The notes beneath the pieces were generated by a model. That model did not search any database, had not been told where the DNA came from, and was given only the letters and a program-made list of their open reading frames with translations. Source: Actinomycetota bacterium (GTDB taxonomy: Bacteria; Actinomycetota; Humimicrobiia; Humimicrobiales; Humimicrobiaceae). Taken from it: DNA of 8,492 bases. Shown piece after piece: positions 1-6,920 of the stretch. Every line of letters begins with the position of its first letter. Position 1 is the stretch's first letter. The DNA is taken from contig VGAU01000064.1 in the NCBI GenBank assembly GCA_016870675.1, positions 1 through 8,492 on the forward strand. The letters are read 5' to 3'. Made by a program: the position numbers and the translations under genes.

Positions 1-288
1 TGTTAGGCTATATCCTCTTTTGGACACTATTGTTCCTACACCATCCACTAAACTATTAAAAGCAGGGTTTTTTATACTTGGTATTAATAAAGCAATTGAT
101 TTAGTCCTCTTCGTACTTAGCGCGCTTGCAATTTTCGAAGGTTTATAATTGTACTTATTACATACATTTATAATTTTTTCTCTTGTTACTTCTCCAACTA
201 CCGAGCTGTTATTAAAAAATCTTGATATTGTAGCAATTGAAACCCCCGCTTCTTTTGCTATAAAATAAATATCTATTTTCTTTTTCAT
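1..288 (-). CDS. LacI-family transcriptional regulator, N-terminal part (runs off left edge)
   Basis: Reading leftwards from the ATG at 288 gives 96 uninterrupted codons reaching base 1, so the C-terminal sugar-binding domain lies outside the window. Residues 10-27 (IAKEAGVSIATISRFFNN) are a classic LacI helix-turn-helix, and residues 50-59 (PSKIASALST) are the hinge helix that inserts into the minor groove. Residues 64-70 (SIALLIP) begin the first strand of the periplasmic-binding-protein-like effector domain. The ribosome-binding site is weak (GAAAAG just before the ATG), but no earlier in-frame start exists nearby. The gene follows a strong promoter with an overlapping LacI-type operator (331-371), so autoregulation is likely. 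It is the last gene seen downstream of araD and may control the sugar operon; the effector is unknown. Family assignment is firm; the target is inferred. Confidence 0.9.
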   Translation of the reverse strand, partial: MKKKIDIYFIAKEAGVSIATISRFFNNSSVVGEVTREKIINVCNKYNYKPSKIASALSTKRTKSIALLIPSIKNPAFNSLVDGVGTIVSKRGYSLT

Positions 289-330
289 CTTTTCAAAATA
301 CTGCTTTGGTATATTATTGTAACCCCTTAC

Positions 331-344
331 TGTAAGTGTTTACA
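331..344. promoter_or_regulatory. Putative LacI-family operator (cre-like) over the transcription start
   Basis: TGTAAGTGTTTACA has 5-base inverted arms (TGTAA/TTACA) and matches the LacI/CcpA-type consensus TGWNANCGNTNWCA at every position except one: T replaces C at the centre. It abuts the -10 box and covers the predicted start site, the classic position for repression. A second overlapping dyad, CTTAC-T-GTAAG, lies at 326-336. The likely binder is the regulator encoded immediately downstream, but CcpA or another paralogue is possible. Confidence 0.5.
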
Positions 345-371
345 TTATATCAATAAAAAAATTAAAGTCAA
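344..371 (-). promoter_or_regulatory. Sigma-A/sigma-70 type promoter for the LacI-family gene
   Basis: On the minus strand a TTGACT -35 box (371-366) is followed after 16 bases by a perfect TATAAT -10 box (349-344). Transcription would start near 337, about 50 bases before the ATG at 288. The promoter lies in the decayed tail of an older regulator gene, so the left-edge regulator probably has its own transcript rather than depending only on read-through from the araBD operon. Confidence 0.65.
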
Positions 372-479
372 GTAGTTTTCGTTTAGATTTTTATAGGCAA
401 CAGGTAGTACGATATCCCCAAAAATTTCCTGGAATTTAACTACAATGATAAAAAAACAATTAAGAAATAGCAAAAAATT

Positions 480-748
480 ACTGATAAGTTGAAATTTGAG
501 TTTTGTCTTAAAAATACATGTCTGTTTGGGCAACTTTTTATCTTTAATTCTATTCAGCAGTAGTTCTATTGAAGTTTTACCTATTCTGTATCTTTCTAAC
601 TCCATAATAGTCAGTGCAGGTGAAACTATTTCAGTCAACGCTATATTATCCAATCCAATAATAGATATATCATCAGTAATCCTAATACCACTAGTCTTAA
701 AAACAAATATATATTCTGACTATCATACTGGCAGATTGTAGACCATGG
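480..748 (-). pseudogene. Decayed C-terminal remnant of a LacI-family regulator
   Basis: From 719 down to about 480 the minus strand encodes a typical LacI-family C-terminal region. It includes GIRITDDISIIGLDN (compare the family pattern GIRIPDDISIIGFDN), then SPALT, then IGKTSIELLLNRI. A TAG at 722-720 interrupts this frame. Just upstream, another frame gives STICQYDSQN (742-713), which resembles the segment before that region (the AIFCxND area), so a frameshift plus a small deletion is likely. The DNA-binding domain is missing entirely; araD ends at 785. After LKFQLIS the frame continues to a stop at 345-347 without family resemblance, so the true C-terminus was probably lost too. It may once have been the araBD regulator. 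It is a separate copy from the left-edge regulator, since C-terminal sequence precedes N-terminal sequence. Confidence 0.75.
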
Positions 749-784
749 ATATGAGGGAATCTTAAGCTAAAACAACTGATATTT

Positions 785-1501
785 TTATAATTGTCCAGTT
801 TTGTTATCCTTTTTCTGCCCATAATAAGCGCCTCTTCCGTGTTTTCTTAAGTAGTGCTTATCAAGCAGGCTCTTTTTTATATTATCAATGTTTGGGTCAA
901 TTAATATTGAATAAAGTGCATTTTCTGCAATCTCTTCTAAGGCAATGCTGACCTCTACAGCCTCTATTGCATTCTCTCCCCAGCTAAACGGCCCATGGCA
1001 TGCTACCAGCACTGCTTTCATATAATGGTAATCTTTAGATTTAAATGTATCCACAATTAGCTTTCCGGTTTCTAGCTCATAATCTTTTAATATGCAACTG
1101 TCGTTTATAACCCTGGTGCATGGTACCTCTCCGTAGAAATAATCAGCGTGGGTGGTACCAAGGCATGGTATTGCTTTTTTAGCCTGGGCCCAGGCTGTAG
1201 CATAAGTTGAGTGTGTGTGGGCTACTCCTCCAATATTAGAAAAGGCTCTGTAAAGCTCCAGGTGAGTTTTAGTATCCGAGGAAGGATTTAGTTTTCCTTC
1301 TACTTTATTTCCCTCAAGATCTACTAATACTATATCTTCAGGAGTCAGCTTTTTATATGATACTCCACTGGGTTTAATAGCAACCAGGGAATTGCCCCTA
1401 TCAATCCCAGACACATTCCCAAAGGTAGAGATAACCAAACCGCTTTGGTAAAGCCTTATATTTGCCTTATATACCTCTTCTTTTAGTTCTGAAAGACTCA
1501 C
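785..1501 (-). CDS. araD: L-ribulose-5-phosphate 4-epimerase
   Basis: This 238-residue cytoplasmic zinc enzyme interconverts L-ribulose 5-phosphate and D-xylulose 5-phosphate, joining L-pentose catabolism to the pentose phosphate pathway. It belongs to the class II aldolase/AraD family and is close in length to E. coli AraD. Visible motifs include GNVSGID (28-34), KPSG (43-46), SSDT (74-77), HTH (95-97), GTTHADYFYG (115-124), CHGPF (168-172) and LLDKHYLRKHG (212-222). The metal ligands known in E. coli AraD correspond to D76, H95, H97 and H169; the catalytic pair corresponds to D120 and Y227. All are present, so the enzyme should be active. The start is GTG and overlaps the araB stop as GTGA, indicating translational coupling. 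The nearest Shine-Dalgarno, GGAGG at 1515-1519, is unusually far away (13 bases). The DNA is richer in G+C than the UroD-like genes upstream. Confidence 0.96.
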   Translation of the reverse strand: MSLSELKEEVYKANIRLYQSGLVISTFGNVSGIDRGNSLVAIKPSGVSYKKLTPEDIVLVDLEGNKVEGKLNPSSDTKTHLELYRAFSNIGGVAHTHSTYATAWAQAKKAIPCLGTTHADYFYGEVPCTRVINDSCILKDYELETGKLIVDTFKSKDYHYMKAVLVACHGPFSWGENAIEAVEVSIALEEIAENALYSILIDPNIDNIKKSLLDKHYLRKHGRGAYYGQKKDNKTGQL

Positions 1502-3159
1502 TTTCTTAATTCATCCTCCAGTATATTTCCTAACTTTTTATACTTGGCATACAGAGTATTATAAATAAAGGCTTTTTTCTTATCCGGATAATAAGTAGTC
1601 TCAAATCCCGATCCCATATTTTTCTGGGCTTCCTCTACTGATTTATATATGCCGGTTACCACTGCTCCAAACATAGCAGCTCCTAAAGCTACTGCCTGCT
1701 CTGACTTTGCCACCTTTACTGGCATATCTAGCACATCAGATAGTATCTGCATTACTAACGATGATTTTTTAGGTATTCCTCCAATAGCCACTACCTGGTT
1801 TATGGCAATATTTTCCTGGTTAAATCTTTCTATTATGGCTTTTGCTCCAAAAGCAGTTGCCTCAACCAGTGCTCTGAATAATTTAGGAGCATCAGTTCCC
1901 AGAGTCACACCTAAAATTGCTCCCTTAAGCTTCTGATCTGCATAGGGTGTTCTTCTTCCGTTTAGCCAGTCCAGGACAACTAAACTACTTTCTCCGGGAT
2001 TTATCCTGGAGGCTGCTTCAGTAAGTCTGGGAATAATCAAATCAACTGCTTTATCTATTTCTTTTTTACTTATAGCACTGGAAAGTAAATTCTCCAGAGG
2101 CCAGGAAAGCAAATCCCGAAACCAGGCATAAACATCTCCATAGGCAGATTGGCCTGCCTCCAGACCTATCATACCCGGTATCACGGAACCATCAACCTGT
2201 CCACATATTCCAGCCACCAGTTTTTCTCCAATTTCATTTTTAGGGCTTACTGCAATATCACAGCAGGAAGTACCGATTATTTTTACAAAAGTCCCGGGGC
2301 TGATTCCTGCACCGACCGCTCCCATATGGGCATCATAAGCTCCCACAGATACAGGGATACCTTCTTTTAAGCCTAGCCTCGCTGCCCACTCAGCAGTTAG
2401 TTTTCCTGCAGCATTATCTGAGGTATAAGTTTCGTTATACAATCTATCTCTTAAGCCAGATAGAAGAGGTGATACTTTGGACAGGAATTCTTCCGGGGGC
2501 AAACCGCCCCAGGAAGCATGCCACATTGCTTTGTGTCCTGCTGCACATCTGCTTCGCTTTAGCTTCAATGGACCCATATTACCGGTAAGCACAGCTGGTA
2601 TCCAGTCTGCATGCTCTACCCAGGAGAAGGCGGCCTCTCTTACCTTATTATCTTCTATTAGTATGTGAAGAATCTTTGACCAGAACCACTCAGAAGAATA
2701 CACTCCTCCCTCATATTTGGTATAATCTTCACCTCCCCAGGATCTAGCGACCTTATTTATTAACTCTGCTTCTTCTACTGCAGTATGGTCCTTCCACAGT
2801 ATAAACATAGCATTGGGGTTGTCAGTAAATCCTTCCTTTAAAGCCAGTACAGTACCATCTTTATCTATCGGTGCAGGAGTAGAACCAGTTGTATCTACTC
2901 CTATGCCTATTATATTATCTGCAGTATCTGGGGAAGCCTTTTTAAGCGCCCCCACTACTGACTCTTCAAGAGATTTGATATGATCCAGGGGATGCTGCCG
3001 GAACTGGTTTTTGTCAGGACTGCAGTACTTACCTTCTGCCCATCTTCTAAAATAAGATATTTGAGATGATATTTCCTCACCGCTTAAGATATCAACGATA
3101 ACCGAACGTACGGAATCAGTACCGAAATCCATACCTAATATGTATTTGGAATTACTCAT
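1498..3159 (-). CDS. araB: L-ribulokinase
   Basis: This 553-residue FGGY-family kinase phosphorylates L-ribulose at O5 with ATP, giving the substrate of AraD encoded next. Ribulokinases of this type also accept D-ribulose and some pentitols. The N-terminal FGGY domain starts with GMDFGTDSVRS (9-19, phosphate loop) and carries ribulokinase signatures VDTTGSTPAP (88-97), MFILWKDHTA (118-127), YSSEWFWSKI (154-163), and RSRCAAGHKAMWH (202-214). The C-terminal domain includes GAYDAHMGAVG with the presumed catalytic base D276, GTSCCD (296-301), GGIPKKS (460-466), and AVALGAAMFGAV (489-500). Length is near that of E. coli AraB. The ATG has an AAAGGAT ribosome-binding site at normal spacing. It lies 44 bases after the epimerase gene and overlaps araD. 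No araA accompanies it here, so its L-ribulose supply must come from elsewhere or from the upstream genes. Confidence 0.95.
   Translation of the reverse strand: MSNSKYILGMDFGTDSVRSVIVDILSGEEISSQISYFRRWAEGKYCSPDKNQFRQHPLDHIKSLEESVVGALKKASPDTADNIIGIGVDTTGSTPAPIDKDGTVLALKEGFTDNPNAMFILWKDHTAVEEAELINKVARSWGGEDYTKYEGGVYSSEWFWSKILHILIEDNKVREAAFSWVEHADWIPAVLTGNMGPLKLKRSRCAAGHKAMWHASWGGLPPEEFLSKVSPLLSGLRDRLYNETYTSDNAAGKLTAEWAARLGLKEGIPVSVGAYDAHMGAVGAGISPGTFVKIIGTSCCDIAVSPKNEIGEKLVAGICGQVDGSVIPGMIGLEAGQSAYGDVYAWFRDLLSWPLENLLSSAISKKEIDKAVDLIIPRLTEAASRINPGESSLVVLDWLNGRRTPYADQKLKGAILGVTLGTDAPKLFRALVEATAFGAKAIIERFNQENIAINQVVAIGGIPKKSSLVMQILSDVLDMPVKVAKSEQAVALGAAMFGAVVTGIYKSVEEAQKNMGSGFETTYYPDKKKAFIYNTLYAKYKKLGNILEDELRK
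1515..1519 (-). promoter_or_regulatory. araD: Distant Shine-Dalgarno for the GTG start of araD
   Basis: GGAGG within the last codons of araB is the only good ribosome-binding sequence before araD, but it sits 13 bases from the GTG. The ATG directly after it would read only two codons before a stop. Re-initiation by ribosomes finishing araB, through the GTGA overlap, probably contributes most of the araD translation. Confidence 0.5.
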
Positions 3160-3203
3160 TCTATTTATCCTTTCACATACAGGTTAGATGAGTATCTATT
3201 GAC

Positions 3204-4154
3204 TTATTGACTTAGAACTTCTTCTTCTCTCTCCCTAAAACAAGAAATAGTCTGTTTTACAAGATTATCTAATTTTTCTTTATCTGGCTTTCCATACATC
3301 GCAGGATAGGGATCTCCCCCTGGACCCAGTGGTTCAGGGGTCACAAAACAACTCTCATCATTATTATACCCGATAACATATAGAGCCATAATTATTGTAT
3401 CTAAATCTAATGACCCTTCCCCTAATGCATCTCTATTTGTATCTGCCATATGAAGATTGGTTAGCATCCCCTTTGCATCTATTATTGCCATACCAATATG
3501 GGATTCTTCTACCAGCATATGATACACATCTCCATTAATATGCTTAACCCCTTGACTTGCTACAGCATTAATATATTCCTTTGCATCTGAGAATGTATGG
3601 CAGAAACTAACCTCTGCTGACCTAATGGGTTCTACAGCACCTCTAATACCAGCATCACAAAATTTATCAGCAACAACCTTTAGTGTTTCAACTGACCTGT
3701 AAGATTCCATATCATCATAAGGATTTGGCCTTCCTACAGCTCCTGGTACAATTAGAAAGTACCTAGCACCAACTTCAGCTGCTAACTCTAAATTTCTTCT
3801 TATATAGTCTATGGCATTCTGTCTTATTACAGGTCTATTTGATGATAGATCATTATCGGCCGAAAACATGCCACATACTCCAGCAACTTCTATGTTATAT
3901 TCTGAGAGTATCTTTTTAACCTCAGACTCCTTGTATCCCAGATCTTTACCATATCTGTTTCCATGCAGTTCTATATATCTTATATCGTATTTATTTAATC
4001 TCTTCGCAGTCTCTCCTAACGATTCAACACCAAAACCCCAGTTAGACCAAGAGAATTTTATTCTATTCTTAAAAGCTTCAGGACTCTTAGCTTTAATTTC
4101 TAAAAATTTCTCCTTTATTTCTTTATCTTTTAATTGATAATTTTGAATTCTCAT
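3204..4154 (-). CDS. Xylose-isomerase-like TIM-barrel sugar epimerase (ketose 3-epimerase type)
   Basis: This 316-residue protein belongs to the AP_endonuc_2/xylose isomerase-like barrel family that includes D-tagatose 3-epimerase, D-psicose 3-epimerase and L-ribulose 3-epimerase. The four metal ligands of that group are matched by E175 (AVEPI), D209 (NGDVYHM), H235 (LHMADTNR) and E274 (TPEPLG). The secondary residues H212 (three after the Asp) and R241 (six after the His) are also in place, with spacing close to D-tagatose 3-epimerase. About 30 residues precede the first barrel strand (RIKFSWSNWG, 31-40), somewhat more than usual. Lying 44 bases before araB, it could supply L-ribulose by C3 epimerisation of L-xylulose. 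That substrate is inferred from context; a hydroxypyruvate-isomerase-like or sugar-phosphate role is not excluded. The start is supported by AAGGAGG at 4162-4168, seven bases from the ATG. Confidence 0.8.
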   Translation of the reverse strand: MRIQNYQLKDKEIKEKFLEIKAKSPEAFKNRIKFSWSNWGFGVESLGETAKRLNKYDIRYIELHGNRYGKDLGYKESEVKKILSEYNIEVAGVCGMFSADNDLSSNRPVIRQNAIDYIRRNLELAAEVGARYFLIVPGAVGRPNPYDDMESYRSVETLKVVADKFCDAGIRGAVEPIRSAEVSFCHTFSDAKEYINAVASQGVKHINGDVYHMLVEESHIGMAIIDAKGMLTNLHMADTNRDALGEGSLDLDTIIMALYVIGYNNDESCFVTPEPLGPGGDPYPAMYGKPDKEKLDNLVKQTISCFREREEEVLSQ

Positions 4155-4161
4155 ATGCCAG

Positions 4162-4168
4162 CCTCCTT
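4162..4168 (-). promoter_or_regulatory. Strong Shine-Dalgarno fixing the epimerase start
   Basis: AAGGAGG seven bases before the ATG at 4154 fixes this start. The rest of the 108-base gap up to the cupin gene is AT-rich. I see no convincing promoter or terminator in it. Confidence 0.75.
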
Positions 4169-4262
4169 TTCTGCTTTAAAAAATACTCCTACTACTTTTA
4201 ACTAATACAATAAAGATTATAATTCCCTGAGAAATTAAAAATCCCTAAAACCTGAAATTAAT

Positions 4263-5477
4263 CTACTCTTTATCCGGCATATCAGGATTACAATCAGGTC
4301 CAAAGAACTTTAAAATAACTAGAGGCTCATATCCCTTGTTTTCTACTGTAACACCTGCCCTTGCTGTTGGATAAGGCACAAAGAATTCATCTCTTGTTAT
4401 ATCACCAAACCTAATCATAGTTGGTGATTCTATATCTATATTATTTATGGTTCCGTGGCCTTGTATTGTAATTAGTCCATATGCTCCTGTATCTTTAATA
4501 GTTGCCTTGCCTCCAGGATAGATTGTTAGCTCTTTTGAACTAAATACCTCTATGCCATCTATTTTTCCATATATTATCCACTTTTCTTGATAACCGCTGC
4601 CAGCAGTATCTCCAATATTAATAGGCTCTAAATAAAACTTTTCCTTAAAATTTGGCAGAACATTTAGATCCCAGTCTATAATATCCAAAATATAGTCTAT
4701 ATCATCTTTATGCTCATCAGGTATATCTTTTACAAGTAGAGACCTGTCAAGAGGTTTTCCTGCTACCACTGACTGATACATACCATACACATCTGAACCC
4801 CACTGTACTTCAAATGAGCAAAGTGATCCTGGTGCATGAAGTATTCCAGGAGGTAGTAGCCAACCTGTTCCTGCTTCCAGTTTATATGCTTTGGATAGCT
4901 CAAGTATTTTATTATCACCTTTCTCATAATTCATAAGGCACTTTCTTATTTGCTCCTTTGTAGTACCTGGTTCCAGGCCAAAGAATGTATAGGGGAAATT
5001 ATTTTCTGCATAGTTTACCTGAGGTGGAAAGTAATACGACTCTGGTTTGCCTTCCATACCTACATTTTTAGCATATTCCTCTGTAAGGTGTATATGATGT
5101 GGTAGGGCATCCATGTTATCAAAGTATTTTGAAAATACTTTAAGCCCTCCCCATTTTTCCATCACTTTATTTCCCAAAATATTTATTCCATCAACTTCTA
5201 TTATTTCTTTTAGTAAAACTTTTTCCTCACCACATACTGCATAGGAAAGCCCTTCATCCTCCGGTGTTCCTGGTCCGTTATCAGCCTGACATGTTGATGA
5301 AAACCACCTTTCATCTATTCCCCCCCTGTATGTCCCAAGCGCGTAGAGGTCATCAGGATGTAGTTTTAGTCTTCTACCTGGTATGCAGAAGATTCGGGGT
5401 ACCCAGGTTGGGGCCAGATGCAAAAGCCCTCCGGTGGTGTCCAATGCTTGATTTAGGAAGTTTTTTAATTTAACCAT
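4263..5477 (-). CDS. Two-domain cupin, mannose-6-phosphate isomerase-like sugar isomerase
   Basis: This 404-residue protein has two cupin folds. The first (about 95-245) carries a PMI-like metal site: HIH at 128-130 (where PMIs have QxH), then GKPE with E146 (compare GKTE in bacillary PMIs), then LPPGILHAPG with H214 (compare the PxGxLHA signature). The second cupin (about 300-395) contains IYPGGKATIKDTGAYG and IQGHGTI and lacks an obvious metal-ligand set. Class I PMIs interconvert mannose 6-phosphate and fructose 6-phosphate, and some relatives isomerise free aldoses such as L-ribose to L-ribulose. In an operon with araB and araD but without araA, an aldose-ketose isomerase role is attractive but inferred. 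The N-terminal 90 residues are unusual for PMI. The ATG follows AGAGAGG at about 10 bases, sitting in the loop of a small hairpin. Family call is fairly firm; substrate is unknown. Confidence 0.65.
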   Translation of the reverse strand: MVKLKNFLNQALDTTGGLLHLAPTWVPRIFCIPGRRLKLHPDDLYALGTYRGGIDERWFSSTCQADNGPGTPEDEGLSYAVCGEEKVLLKEIIEVDGINILGNKVMEKWGGLKVFSKYFDNMDALPHHIHLTEEYAKNVGMEGKPESYYFPPQVNYAENNFPYTFFGLEPGTTKEQIRKCLMNYEKGDNKILELSKAYKLEAGTGWLLPPGILHAPGSLCSFEVQWGSDVYGMYQSVVAGKPLDRSLLVKDIPDEHKDDIDYILDIIDWDLNVLPNFKEKFYLEPINIGDTAGSGYQEKWIIYGKIDGIEVFSSKELTIYPGGKATIKDTGAYGLITIQGHGTINNIDIESPTMIRFGDITRDEFFVPYPTARAGVTVENKGYEPLVILKFFGPDCNPDMPDKE

Positions 5478-5482
5478 TATTA

Positions 5483-5498
5483 GATTACCTCTCTAATC
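5483..5498 (-). promoter_or_regulatory. Small hairpin presenting the cupin gene's ribosome-binding site
   Basis: On the minus strand GATTA-GAGAGG-TAATC forms a 5-bp stem whose 6-base loop is the Shine-Dalgarno itself, 10 bases before the ATG at 5477. The stem is short and AT-rich, so any effect on translation would be modest. The rest of the gap to 5551 is very AT-rich, and I see no clear promoter or terminator there. Confidence 0.3.
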
Positions 5499-5551
5499 AA
5501 AATTTAAAAATATAATTGCAATTCATAATAATAAATAAAACTTAAAACTAT

Positions 5552-6895
5552 TTAATTATAATCCTCTTCAATAATTTTTTTTGCAATATTAACCCATTTG
5601 GTTATTCTTTCTGGTTCATTTCTTATAGTGATAGTATCTTTTAATACTATCTCAACTATATTATCTTTAGTTACAGAAAACCCCTCTCTTAATTTTGTTC
5701 TTATAAACTCTTCATCAAAAGTCTCCATGGCTAAATATGAAGGATTAGGTTTCCAAACATACACATAATTTTTCTCTAATTTCTCAGATAAAATTCTTAA
5801 ATCAGAAAAAGGTGAAACTGAAACTCTTCTTAGATTTGGTATTTTAAGCAAAAGGTCAATTTTATTTGTAATATCTTCACAACAGCCATAATAACTAAGT
5901 CCAAAATTTTTAATTAATTCCATCTGGTATGGTAAAACGAATTCCTCAAACATTCTAGGAGAAACCCCAGTAAAATCCTGTGCTTCAGAAAAACCCCACA
6001 TATATTTTAAGAGAACTTTTTCTTTAACACAGGTATCTTCTGAAGGTAAATCATTAGTATAACCAAAACCTCCAGATCCAAGGTATAGGTCATTATTATT
6101 TAAACCTAAATTATTATTCTCTTCCAACTTTCTTAGTAATTTTAAGCTACCCTTAGTCATAAAACTCATGACTTTATGAACCCACTTTGGTCTCTCAATC
6201 ATATCTATGCATATTTGATTAAAACCCCGCCAATGATTAAACCGCCATAAAAGTACTGTATCCACGTAATAGCTACTAAGATTTACAATTCTTACATCAA
6301 TTATATCTCCTAAAATGTCTCCTAAAAATTGATAATTTTCCAATGTCCTTTCTTCATCTATAAATACTTCTGGGTATTTTATTTTAACAATGTCATTTTC
6401 ATCATTTATCTGTCTAATATAGGAAAGAGATCCTTTTTCTTTCTCTGTTTCTAATGTCCTAGATGGTAATCCGAAATCATTCGAACTAAAAAAGATTGGC
6501 ACTTTTAAATAAGGCTCATAAACATAATCATCTTTAATATTATCATTCCTGTATATTATTGATCTTAAATACCATTCATATTCCCTTAGGAACAAATGTG
6601 AGGTCTTAAGCTTTTCGTATGGTATTATCTCTGTCCAGGAATTTTCAGGGAAAACAACTATAGGGGGCTTTGTTTTTATAAGACTGTTATGATTTTTCCA
6701 AAGATTTATTCTCGATTTATTATTTTGATGATTTATTATTTTATTTACCTTTTTTGCTAAATCTCTTAAAATCAATCTATCTTTTCTTTCAATACGATTA
6801 GGTCTTCTATGTTTAAACAAATCTGTTAATATAGCGGTTTCAAATTTACCTGGTTTTATTATTTGAGTTCGCTCTATATACTGTTGAGTAGACAT
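5552..6895 (-). CDS. Divergent long UroD/MtaA-superfamily protein
   Basis: This 447-residue cytoplasmic protein resembles long, poorly characterised members of the uroporphyrinogen decarboxylase-like TIM-barrel superfamily. Supporting segments are WGFSEAQDFTGVSPRMFEEFVLPYQMELIKNFG in pieces (the region before the metal-binding strand, 300-332), YYGCCED (335-341) where UroD-like methyltransferases have a HxCG zinc motif, and a C-terminal region near 400-447 with alternating strand and helix character. C338, C339 and E340 are candidate metal or thiol ligands. The first ~70 residues are lysine- and asparagine-rich and match nothing I recognise. There is no signal peptide or membrane segment. AAGGAGG at 6904-6910, eight bases from the ATG, fixes the start. 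The gene is strongly AT-rich, unlike araBD. It lies downstream of a group II intron relic and upstream of the cupin gene. True haem-pathway UroD is unlikely; the reaction is unknown. Confidence 0.6.
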   Translation of the reverse strand: MSTQQYIERTQIIKPGKFETAILTDLFKHRRPNRIERKDRLILRDLAKKVNKIINHQNNKSRINLWKNHNSLIKTKPPIVVFPENSWTEIIPYEKLKTSHLFLREYEWYLRSIIYRNDNIKDDYVYEPYLKVPIFFSSNDFGLPSRTLETEKEKGSLSYIRQINDENDIVKIKYPEVFIDEERTLENYQFLGDILGDIIDVRIVNLSSYYVDTVLLWRFNHWRGFNQICIDMIERPKWVHKVMSFMTKGSLKLLRKLEENNNLGLNNNDLYLGSGGFGYTNDLPSEDTCVKEKVLLKYMWGFSEAQDFTGVSPRMFEEFVLPYQMELIKNFGLSYYGCCEDITNKIDLLLKIPNLRRVSVSPFSDLRILSEKLEKNYVYVWKPNPSYLAMETFDEEFIRTKLREGFSVTKDNIVEIVLKDTITIRNEPERITKWVNIAKKIIEEDYN

Positions 6896-6903
6896 CTTTT
6901 AAA

Positions 6904-6910
6904 CCTCCTT
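6904..6910 (-). promoter_or_regulatory. Strong Shine-Dalgarno for the 447-residue UroD-like gene
   Basis: AAGGAGG sits eight bases before the ATG at 6895. It is intact although an intron relic ends just upstream, so the deletion that truncated the intron spared the initiation region. Confidence 0.75.
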
Positions 6911-6920
6911 TTCGATAAGT

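Noticed and set aside
345..653. Open frame of 102 codons (TTG start) on the minus strand as an independent small protein
   Set aside because: Its first ~58 codons are the middle of a LacI-family C-terminal region that begins further upstream (to 719). The rest is AT-rich, unrelated sequence overlapping the next gene's promoter. It is part of a pseudogene.
749..784. Transcription terminator after araD
   Set aside because: No GC-rich stem followed by a T run is present on the minus strand; only short AT-rich repeats such as CTTAAG occur.
1649..2668. Plus-strand open frames opposite araB
   Set aside because: They are shadows of the strongly coding minus-strand kinase. Their translations have no domain character or start signals.
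3811..4137. Plus-strand open frame of 108 codons opposite the epimerase gene
   Set aside because: The minus-strand epimerase has all its active-site residues over this stretch; the plus-strand frame is an antisense shadow.
4216..4221. TATAAT on the minus strand between the cupin and epimerase genes as an internal promoter
   Set aside because: No acceptable -35 box lies 16-18 bases upstream, and perfect TATAAT strings are expected by chance in such AT-rich DNA.
5514..5523. Perfect 10-base palindrome AATTGCAATT in the gap before the cupin gene
   Set aside because: It is short and AT-rich, has no extension of the symmetry and no associated promoter, so chance explains it.
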